A stretch of 17,893 nt of DNA from Pelagophyceae sp. CCMP2097 (Eukaryota > Sar > Pelagophyceae). Positions within the stretch are counted from its first letter, which is position 1. Every line of letters begins with the position of its first letter. Positions 7,900 to 14,329 of this stretch are shown here, piece after piece. A model generated the notes under the pieces. It ran no database searches and was not told where the DNA came from. It saw nothing but the letters and a program-made list of their open reading frames with translations. The stretch spans positions 1,048,178-1,066,070 of the forward strand of contig MU657164.1 of the NCBI GenBank assembly GCA_026770575.1. The letters run 5' to 3'. The translations under genes were made by a program, and so were the position numbers.

Positions 7900-8672
7900 C
7901 TGAGCCAAGCAAGGACCCGTTTCGAGGGGCCAAGCAAGGGACCGCGCACAAGGCAGGGCGCCGTTCGAGGCCTTACACCGTGCGAGGGGCTCGCCGCCCA
8001 ACGAGGAGCCGTTGAAGAGGCTGGCCAAGGGTCCTTTTCGAGGGGCTTTGAAAAGACCTTTTCGAGGGCCCTTTCGAGGCGCCTTGCAAGGGCCCTCCTC
8101 GGGGTCCTTGCGAGGGCGAGGCGCCTTGCAAGGGCCCGCGTATTGCGAGGGGCCTCGCAAGGGGAGTGTCCCAAGAGCCTCCTCCGGGCCCTGCTCGAAA
8201 CGGAGTCCCCGGCTCGACCACGACGGGATTTCCAGGGGCCTCGCGAGGACCCGTGCCTTGATAGGGGCCGTGCACGAGGGGTTGCCCACGGCCCGTGCGA
8301 GGGGGCTTTGGAGCCTTTTTGGAGCTTTTTGGGGGGCTTTTTGGGCCCTTCTTGGAGCCTTGCGCCGGGCCGTCCGGGAGGCGTCTTGCAAGGGACCGCC
8401 CAGAGGCCTCTTCTCGTGCAAGAGGCCCCGTGCGAGGGCGCCCCGAGGCCCGGGCCCTTTACGAGCGCATCGTGCGAGAGGCCCCCCTCGGACCGCAAGA
8501 GGGGGCCTAACAGAGCCGTCGCCCGTACAGATGGCCCTTGCGAGGGCCTTTTCGAGGAGCCTTGAAGGGCGCTGGTCCCTTGCAAGGAACATTTTCCTGG
8601 GGGGCTTTCCAAGGAAGGATGGTCTCGCACACATCCGGGATGCCGTGACCCTATCCGGGATGCCGTGACCCT
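7900..8672. repeat. Degenerate low-complexity repeat region
   Basis: About 770 bp of irregular copies of GAGGGGC, CTTTTCGAGGGCC, CCTTGCGAGGGC and CTTGCAAGGGCC, without a fixed period. Long open frames on both strands, up to about 460 codons on the minus strand, arise because the units lack stops; they give Arg/Ala/Pro/Gly-rich low-complexity translations and overlap better-supported plus-strand exons. It may be a long intron: a GTGCGAGG donor-like site lies at 7980 and an acceptor-like CTCAG ends at 8704. Confidence 0.6.
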
Positions 8673-8680
8673 ATCTGGGA
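8633..8680. repeat. 20-bp tandem repeat, 2.4 copies
   Basis: ATCCGGGATGCCGTGACCCT is perfect at 8633-8652 and 8653-8672, followed by a partial copy ATCTGGGA at 8673-8680. It sits at the right edge of the degenerate repeat region. Confidence 0.9.
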
Positions 8681-8704
8681 GAACGTCCTACTTTGGCGGC
8701 TCAG

Positions 8705-9179
8705 AGACTTGTCGCCTCCCCGTCGCCGCCGGTGGGGATGCGGCGGTGCAGGCACTACGTCTCGGAGCTGCGGTGGCGCGCCCGGCTCAACGGCGCGCGC
8801 AAGGCGCTGGACGCGGGGAACCCGCGTTGCGAAAAGTGGAAAACCCAAACCTTTCGAGAAGTGGCATCGTCACAATGATTGTGGACGGCGCATGCTGCGT
8901 GCAGACGAATGCACCGAGGCGCGATGGATCACGGCAGAGGAGCGCCTTTGGGCGCAAAACGCATTCGCCTTGGGGCGTCGCGAAGAAAAAGCGTTTTGCG
9001 TCGCGGAAACGCACCGTTTCGACCTTTCGCCGTAGGTCGTCCGCGCCGCCCAATCAAGCGGTTCCATCTCGGCCGGCGGCGTCGTGGCAAAGCTGGAGCA
9101 GCTGGAGGCTGCGGGGGCCTTTCCGTCCGAGTGGCTGTACGTGTCCGGCGTCGATGATCTCGAGATCATGACCGACTGA
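8705..9179 (+). CDS. Unknown protein, coding segments with one frame change and one in-frame TAG
   Basis: Not recognised. Three stretches have coding character. First, from 8705 in one frame: RLVASPSPPVG, then RHYVSELRWRARLNGARKAL. Second, from about 8834 in the next frame: KPFEKWHRHNDCGRRMLRAD, then ECTEARWITAEERLWAQNAF, ending DLSP at TAG 9033-9035. Third, in the same frame after that TAG: GVVAKLEQLEAAGAFPSEWL, then YVSGVDDLEIMTD and TGA 9177-9179. The first-to-second change has no clear splice pair, so an indel is likely. The TAG is followed by GT and preceded by a pyrimidine-rich tract, so it could be a splice acceptor. Position and strand suggest these may be 3' exons of the 5635 gene, separated by the repeat-filled region; this is inference. 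Confidence 0.4.
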
Positions 9180-9542
9180 CCATCCTCAAAGGCCATAAGT
9201 CATTATGTGCATTTCATTGATACACATGGACTCGGGGAGTATACGGGGACTCGCGGGCGAGGGGTGCGCGGGCCACATACGCGCCTTGGCATCCCGGCGT
9301 CTCGATGATCCCACCGCGCACGCCAGACGACGGTGCACGCGAGACGGCCCACCCCCCCTTCTCTTCAATGTGACTCTCCTTGCGAGTCGGTGACGTTTGC
9401 GCCGCAAGGGCGCAAACGCTCCAAACGGAGGGAGGACCTACCGAGAACCCCCTCCCCGGGGATTTGAAGAAGCTTCCCGAAACGCCTGGGTCGTGTTGGG
9501 CACACTAACACTCGAGTGGCCACCGCGCTCGCCTCCAGCGGC
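9180..9542. other. Non-coding stretch with a strong hairpin
   Basis: No convincing coding frame. The start (9180-9235) is less GC-rich, compatible with a 3' UTR of the preceding coding segment. A perfect 10-bp-stem hairpin lies at 9394-9418. Confidence 0.4.
9394..9418. other. Perfect inverted repeat, 10-bp stem, 5-nt loop
   Basis: CGTTTGCGCC (9394-9403), loop GCAAG, then GGCGCAAACG (9409-9418), the exact reverse complement. It lies about 125 bp before the next proposed start codon and could form a stable RNA or DNA hairpin. Confidence 0.85.
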
Positions 9543-10639
9543 ATGTATCTGCGGCCTCTGGCGTCTCGGCTGGTCGTTTGCCTGCCGTGGCGACGCGGCT
9601 TGTGTTCGTCGGGCGTTTAGGTGCCAGGCCCGTCGGGCCTCACGCTGTCCCTCGTATCGCGCTCGGACGGCGAGACGGTGCGGCGACAGGTGCAGCTACT
9701 CGCCAGGCTGGCGTGCGCCTTTGAGAAAATGGAGACGCCCCTCGTTTGCGAGGACGTTGGTTTCACCGCCGCGTCGACGTGGGCGGCGGTCGAGGAACGG
9801 CACGAGGCCTCTGCGGTGGCGCATCCTCGCTCGCGCCCGACGGCGCTCCGCGACGAGGACTGGGCGGCGCTCTGAGATGGCCAACGCCCTGAAGCGGAAG
9901 CGCTCCCGCGGCGCGCGAAGCGAAGAAGAAGTTGGTCCTGGACAGGTTTCCGCCGACAGTCCAGGTTCCTCGAGAACGAAACGCTCGAAACACAAACGCA
10001 CGACGAGCTGCGCGAGTGCCCGAGAAGAACGGCGTCCGGGGCCTGATATGGGTCCAGGAGCCTCGCGCCGAACGTCGCCTCGGCGCGCGGGGTGCTGCAA
10101 AAGGCGCTCGTCGCCGACCTGGTCCCGGTGCGCGACGCCGCCTTGGGCCAAGAGCGCTCCTCGCCGACTGGGCCTCGTTTCCGGCAAGTTCTTCACATCG
10201 CCCGCGCCCACGGGCCGCGCATTGTGCCTCTGCCTTGAGAACTCCGCGTCACCGAGCACTCCATCCTCTCCAACGCAAACGCGCGGGGCGGCTTCATGCA
10301 CGAGCACTTCCACGCCAAATGCTACTGCAATTGGTCCCTCCAGACGCCAGCGCGCCGAATCGACGTGGCCCAAGGACCTGGTGCACGGGGCTTTCTCGCG
10401 CGTGGAGACGGGCGAGGACCTGACGCCGCTTGTGGACGCTCCGGGCTGACAACGAGTCCGCGAATCGCGACAAGGCGCGGCAGAAGCAGCGGCGCTGTGC
10501 CGTCGCGCTCGAGTACCCGGGAGACACGTTCGACGAGGACCTCGCTTTTGGGGACTATGGCCAAGACTCCCGCGCCGAGCTCGAGCAATCCGGGCCCGAA
10601 TCGCTCGAGCTCCGCACCGAAACGAAGAACCCAAAGTAA
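9543..10639 (+). pseudogene. Unknown protein, coding segments in alternating frames
   Basis: The family is not recognised. Protein-like segments follow one another on the plus strand but change frame several times. From ATG 9543: MYLRPLASRLVVCLPW up to TAG 9618. Same frame after it: LTLSLVSRSDGETVRRQVQL, AFEKMETPLVCEDVGFTAAS, DEDWAAL, stop 9873. Then FLENETLETQTHDELRECPR, GLIWVQEP (another frame), SARGVLQKALVADLVPVRDA, RQVLHIARAHGPRIVPLP, LRVTEHSILSNANARGGFMH, EHFHAKCYCNW, WPKDLVHGAFSRVETGEDLT (another frame), and finally EYPGDTFDEDLAFGDYGQDS to TAA 10637-10639. Most frame changes lack GT-AG pairs, so they look like 1-2 bp indels, from gene decay or sequencing. TAG 9618-9620 precedes GT and could be an acceptor. 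One 350-codon open frame across the region (9397-10449) is mostly a shadow. Coding origin is likely; an intact product is not. Confidence 0.5.
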
Positions 10640-10647
10640 CCGCCTGC

Positions 10648-10932
10648 TTACCATCCGTGCTTGGGCACTCCGGAGCCCTTCTTCAGTGTTTCCCGCGCGC
10701 GCCTCGTCCGCGAGTGGATCCACCACTCTTTGAACGCTTCTTGATATGGCGTCAGTCGGATACGCCGTGCCAGCGCCACGCGGCTCTCCCCGAGCCAGCC
10801 GCTGTGCGCCCGAGCCACAGCCGCTGTACGCCCGAGCCACAGATCGTGCGTCACGGGTGCGGCGCCGTCGCCACCGGCATGCCGGCATGGTCCGCACTGA
10901 GATCGCTGGTGCGTCGGCGATGGCGCGGTCAA
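10648..10932 (-). CDS. Possible small unknown protein, 94 residues
   Basis: A minus-strand frame from ATG 10932 to TAA 10650-10648, convergent with the preceding plus-strand gene and only 9 bp from its stop. Third positions are GC-rich, and the C-terminal half is protein-like (RIRLTPYQEAFKEWWIHSRT, then RRARETLKKGSGVPKHGW). The N-terminal half (TAPSPTHQRSQCGPCRHAGG) is less convincing and spans a 22-bp tandem duplication. No family is recognised. It could be an exon of a longer gene or a chance frame. Confidence 0.3.
   Translation of the reverse strand: MTAPSPTHQRSQCGPCRHAGGDGAAPVTHDLWLGRTAAVARAHSGWLGESRVALARRIRLTPYQEAFKEWWIHSRTRRARETLKKGSGVPKHGW
10797..10840. repeat. 22-bp tandem duplication with one mismatch
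   Basis: Bases 10797-10818 and 10819-10840 are copies of a unit beginning AGCCGCTGTGCGCCCGAG; they differ by a single G/A. Confidence 0.9.
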
Positions 10933-11354
10933 AGGCGAGGAGGAGGGAGAAGCAGGACTTCAGTATGACGCGCTCCGACAGCACCCGGAGAAAACGCGAG
11001 ACGGCCGCGCCCCGGCGTCGGTGGAGCCTCTGCGACGCGGCGCGACTCGGCCGTGTTGGTTCCGTTTTGCACGGTCACGGTGACTCCGCGTTAAACGGCC
11101 ACCGCACAAACGGCAACAGCGCCGCGTTCCACCATCTTCGCCGACGTCCAAAGGTGGCTCGACGGCGCGCGCGGTCACGAGCGCCACGCCGTTCTTTCGC
11201 CGACGTCCGCGGCGGTCGGTCGCGAACCGAAATGCCCGAAATGCTAATCCGTGCACTGGCATCCGCCCGAATTCAAATCGTTCGGGTCCGCTAAGCCGGG
11301 CGCGTCGCTGGCGGGCTTCTCTGCCCCTCGGAGCCCCGGGCACGCCCCGAGCGC
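10933..11354. other. Region upstream of the second WD40 gene
   Basis: About 420 bp with no complete gene. One plus-strand stretch (about 11138-11200) is protein-like, reading IFADVQRWLDGARGHERHAV. It may be a remnant or an upstream exon, but no start or splice sites could be fixed. TTCGCCGACGTCC occurs twice, about 60 bp apart, in this stretch. Confidence 0.3.
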
Positions 11355-12666
11355 ATGCCGGTTTTCCCCCGGGCCGCGCGGCGCGCCCGGTCGCGCGCTG
11401 GCGGCGCCGCGCTCGCGCTTCGGGTGTTTGAGCAGCGCGACCTGCCCATCCTGCGGCTGGTGGCCTCGCCCAACGGCCTCCTCGTCACGAAGCACGTCGC
11501 TCGCGACGCGCGCACTGTCATGCTGGCCCTGCGCAAGCTCGTCTGGCAGGACCGGATTCTTAAGGGCACCGCAGTTCTCACAGGGCACACGGACACCGTC
11601 TGTAGCTGCACGCTCTCGCCCGGCGGCACGCGCCTCGCGACGGCGAGCGGCAACAAGGCGCGGCTCTGGGACGCCGAGACGGGCGCACACCGGCGGCATA
11701 AGAGCTGCGCGCTCTCGCCCGACGGCAAGCGCATCGTGACGGCGAGCAGCGATGGGACGGCGCGGCTGTGGGACGCCGAGTTGGGCGAGCTGCTGCTGAC
11801 GCTCCAGAGGCACACCGATGATGTCACGAGCTGCGCGCTCTCGCCCGACGGCAAGTGCATCGCGACGGCGAGCGGCGATAGGACGGCGCGGCTGTGAGAC
11901 GCCGAGACGGGCGAGCTGCTGGCGATGCTCGAGGGACATAGCGGCGTCGTCATGAGCTGCGCGTTCTCGCCCGACGGCAAGCGCCTCGTGACGGCGAGCG
12001 ACGACGACACGGCACGTCTGTGGGACGCCGTGACGGGCGTGCTGTTGGTTACGCGAGGGGCACACCGGCCCCGTCTACTGCCGTGCGTTCTCGCTCGATG
12101 GCACGCGCGTCGTGACGACGAGCTACGACAAGACAGTGCGGCTCTGGGACGCCGAGTCGGGCGTGTTACAGGCGACGCTCGAGGAGCACACCAGCCCCGT
12201 CAAGAGCTGCGCGTTCTCGCCCGACGGCACGTGCATCGTGACGACGAGCTTCTACAATACGGCGCGACCATGGGACGCCGAGACGGGCACGCTGCAGGCG
12301 ACGCTCGAGGGGCACACCTTTGACGTCACGAGCTGCGAGTTCTCGCCCGACGGCAAGCGCATCGCGACGGCGAGCGGCGATGGGACGGCGCGGCTGTGGG
12401 ACGCCGAGACGGGCGCGCTGCAGACGGCACTCGAGGGTCACACCGGCTACGTCTTGAGCTGCGCGTTCTCGCCCGACGGCCTGCGCATCGCGACGGCGAG
12501 CGCTGAAAAGACGGCGCGGCTCTGGGACGCCGCAACGGGCGCGCTGCTGGTGGCGCTCGTTGGGCACACCGGCAACCTCTGGGGCTGCGCGTCTTCGCCC
12601 GACGGCAAGCGCATTGCGACGGCGAGCGACGACAAGACGGCGCGGCTCTGGCACGTCGCAGTCTAA
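11355..12666 (+). pseudogene. WD40-repeat protein, nine blades, interrupted
   Basis: ATG 11355 opens an N-terminal segment of about 75 residues without WD repeats (RVFEQRDLPILRLVASPNGL, then VMLALRKLVWQDRILKG). About nine 126-bp WD40 blades follow (GHT…SPDGKRIATAS…TARLWDAETG), ending RLWHVAV and TAA 12664-12666. Two lesions interrupt it. TGA at 11895-11897 replaces the blade-ending Trp codon TGG (TARL-stop-DAETG). A missing TC after 12054 shifts the frame (GTTACGCGAGGGG where sister blades have ACGCTCGAGGGG). Blade 1 is shortened between GAGACGGGCGC and CACCGG, apparently by loss of about 24 bp at GGGC microhomology. An intact protein would form a beta-propeller scaffold. Near-identical blades favour unequal recombination and also mis-assembly, so the lesions need read-level checking. 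Confidence 0.85.
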
Positions 12667-12735
12667 TGCCGTGCACGGCGGCGCGGCGCCGGCCCGTGGT
12701 GCTCCGGGCCGCGGGCCCCCGGAGGGCGCCACCAC

Positions 12736-12861
12736 TGTGGGACGCCGCGACGGGCGCGCCGCAGGCGACGCTCGAGGGGCGCACCAGCGGCGTCTCGTGC
12801 TGCGCGTTGCCCGACGGCGCGCGCGTTTCGACGGGCATGCGCGGCTCTGGCGTGTCGCTTG
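12736..12861 (+). pseudogene. Orphan WD40 blade remnant
   Basis: After the WD40 stop, another frame reads LWDAATGAPQATLEGRTSGV, then SCCALPDGARVSTGMRGSGV. This is a recognisable blade that has lost its TAS…TARLW half. It is out of frame with the preceding gene and has no start of its own, so it is a leftover from blade turnover. Confidence 0.7.
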
Positions 12862-12925
12862 ACGGCGTGGACCGGGGGTGTATTCGAGGAGCGTCGAGCT
12901 CACACGAGACGACGCCGAATTAAGA

Positions 12926-12949
12926 TTGCTCGCTTAAAATCCACCCTGG
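12926..12949 (+). repeat. 24-nt motif shared by both WD40 3' flanks (copy 2)
   Basis: Matches 452-475 at 23 of 24 positions, with the core GCTTAAAATCCACCCTGG identical. It starts about 260 bp after the WD40 stop and 65 bp after the orphan blade. Confidence 0.75.
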
Positions 12950-13005
12950 AGCCAGCTCGGCGCAGACCACTAAAGAGCAGCGGGGCATGTGTGCAGGGCT
13001 GCGCA

Positions 13006-13055
13006 GCCCTATAGCGGATGGACGGTGGCCGCCCTATAGCGGATGTACGGTGGCC
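13006..13055. repeat. 25-bp tandem duplication with one mismatch
   Basis: Bases 13006-13030 and 13031-13055 are copies of a unit starting GCCCTATAGCGGATG; the only difference is the next base, G or T. Confidence 0.9.
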
Positions 13056-13221
13056 GCTTCAAAAGCGCAGGGGTCCTCAGGAAGCAAACTCCTCTAGAGG
13101 AAATTTAGGATGTCCCATCCCCCTGGGCCGCGCGAAGTCCCAAAGGGGATGCCCCACAAATTTCAAGTCCCCAGGTCAGTCGGCCGGTCGGGACCTTCTG
13201 TAGCCGACCGACCGAGATTAT

Positions 13222-13272
13222 ACCAGGTAAATGCCAGGTAAAATATCAATTTCAGGTAAATTATCGGTAAAT
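13222..13272 (+). promoter_or_regulatory. Cluster of four GGTAAA splice-donor-like sites
   Basis: CCAGGTAAAT, CCAGGTAAAA, TCAGGTAAAT and TCGGTAAAT place GT at 13227, 13238, 13256 and 13267, spaced 11, 18 and 11 bp. The island is AT-richer than its surroundings. Any of these could pair with the acceptor-like CGCACAG ending at 13374, but no upstream exon is identified. Confidence 0.35.
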
Positions 13273-13374
13273 ACCACGCGTTTCAGCGATTCGTCGCAAA
13301 AGGCGCGGCGCTCCAGTTCGTGCTCCAGTGCAGGCCCATACCATGTTCTCCCTTGAACCCTGCGCACCGCACAG

Positions 13375-13887
13375 GCGGACCTCAAGGACGCCATCGATGT
13401 GGCCCTGAACTCGTTCTATTGCACGATTCAGGACATGGCGAAAGTCTTCCACCTGCGGCCGTCGGCGTTGCCGGCCGTCCGCGCGCTGCTGGAGCTGCGT
13501 CACCCGGAGGACCAAATCCCAGGAGGTGTCCTCCTTGCTGCGCTCAAGGCGCTGGTCAGCATTGAGGACGGCACGCTGCTCGACCAGAAGCGCGCGGCAG
13601 AGGGCCGGGTACCGCTGCGCGCCGCGGAGACGGTGCTCTTGCGTACGCCCATAGACGGTGGCGCGCTGACCGAGGACACGGCCATGCGAGACGTCCACGC
13701 ACCGCGCCGAGCCGAGTCGCCCGCCTGCAAACGGCGCGCGGCAGTGCGCCCGGCCAAAGACAGCATCCGCTCGAGCGCCGACCACACGGTCCAACGTCGT
13801 GTCCCCCTGCCGCGTGCAGCCGCAGAAGGCGCCAAGGCGGCGACCGACGCCGTCCGCGGCATTGCCCCCGCCAAAGCCCGGCCGTAG
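13375..13887 (+). CDS. Unknown protein, probable 3' exon (about 170 codons)
   Basis: The frame is open from 13357 to TAG 13885-13887. Third codon positions are strongly GC-biased on this strand. The first part is a typical helical protein sequence (ADLKDAIDVALNSFYCTIQD, MAKVFHLRPSALPAVRALLE, VLLAALKALVSIEDGTLLDQ); the last 70 residues are basic and lower in complexity. There is no ATG before 13435 (MAKVFHLRPS), and CGCACAG ending at 13374 looks like a splice acceptor after a pyrimidine-rich tract, so this is more likely a downstream exon than a whole gene. A long minus-strand frame (13261-13794) covers the same bases but has poorer codon statistics. The family is not recognised. Confidence 0.5.
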   Translation, partial: ADLKDAIDVALNSFYCTIQDMAKVFHLRPSALPAVRALLELRHPEDQIPGGVLLAALKALVSIEDGTLLDQKRAAEGRVPLRAAETVLLRTPIDGGALTEDTAMRDVHAPRRAESPACKRRAAVRPAKDSIRSSADHTVQRRVPLPRAAAEGAKAATDAVRGIAPAKARP

Positions 13888-13978
13888 CGGTGGCCCCAGG
13901 CACCGAGGAAGTCGATGAATTGAGCGTAAATTTCAACTATTCACGTCACTCCGGCCATCTCCGGCCCGACCCAGCAGT

Positions 13979-14000
13979 ACCGACCGACCGACCGACCGAC
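13979..14000. repeat. (CGAC)5 microsatellite
   Basis: Five perfect CGAC units at 13981-14000, preceded by AC. A shorter run of the same tetranucleotide is at about 13204-13215. Confidence 0.95.
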
Positions 14001-14329
14001 TTGGCGATACGACCCCCCTCCGTATAGGCGCGATAACTCGGCGCGCGGCGTCCTTTGCCCTTGGAAACCGTTCGATCTCTGGAGCGCCTTGTCTTCTTCT
14101 CTGCACGCCCTGCTCGTTCTCTGCTCGTCCACGTCCTGCTCGTCCACGACGCGCGCATCGCGTTGAAATTTCCCCTCCGACCGAGTTTCCCCCCAATTCT
14201 CGGTCGGTATTTGTGGGTCATCCCCTTTTGGGACTTCTCTTGCCCTGGCAGTGGTTCCTGAACCCATCGCCGAAAGTCCTTTTTCGGCGATTGATCCGGA
14301 GCTGTGTGTGGCCGCGGCCATCCGGAGAG
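14001..14329. promoter_or_regulatory. 5' flank of the DUSP-like gene
   Basis: About 330 bp between the CGAC microsatellite and ATG 14330, without a convincing coding frame. It contains a pyrimidine-rich stretch (14090-14260), a 15-bp near-perfect tandem duplication at 14121-14150 (CTGCTCGTCCACG core), and a perfect hairpin at 14266-14291. The promoter or 5' UTR role is assigned by position only. Confidence 0.35.
14266..14291. other. Perfect inverted repeat, 10-bp stem, 6-nt loop
   Basis: ATCGCCGAAA (14266-14275), loop GTCCTT, then TTTCGGCGAT (14282-14291), an exact reverse complement. It ends 38 bp before the proposed start codon of the DUSP-like gene, so it would probably lie in the 5' UTR. 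Confidence 0.85.

Larger units (their letters stand above)
12950..13374. other. Non-coding interval with short repeats and donor-like sites
   Basis: About 425 bp without a convincing gene. It carries a 25-bp tandem duplication (13006-13055), an AT-richer island with four GGTAAA sites (13222-13272), and a pyrimidine-rich stretch before an acceptor-like CGCACAG ending at 13374. Confidence 0.45.

Noticed and set aside
7248..8630. A 460-codon minus-strand open frame and a 343-codon plus-strand frame
   Set aside because: Both run through the degenerate GAGGGGC repeat region and are low-complexity Arg/Ala/Pro/Gly; their ends overlap better-supported exons of the plus-strand spliced gene.
7785..9620. 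Reassignment of TAG to an amino acid
   Set aside because: The three in-frame TAGs all precede GT and can be splice acceptors. TAG also ends the frames at 13887 and of both Sel1 copies. Three sites are too few to claim a code change.
9397..10449. A 350-codon plus-strand open frame
   Set aside because: Mostly Arg/Ser/Pro-rich shadow sequence. Only its final part (WPKDLVHGAFSRVETGEDLT) is protein-like; better fragments lie in the other two frames.
10322..10984. A 220-codon minus-strand open frame
   Set aside because: It overlaps the protein-like plus-strand C-terminus ending at 10639, and most of the translation is low complexity.
13261..13794. A 177-codon minus-strand open frame
   Set aside because: It overlaps the plus-strand exon at 13375-13887, which has the stronger GC bias at third positions; the minus frame looks like its antisense shadow.
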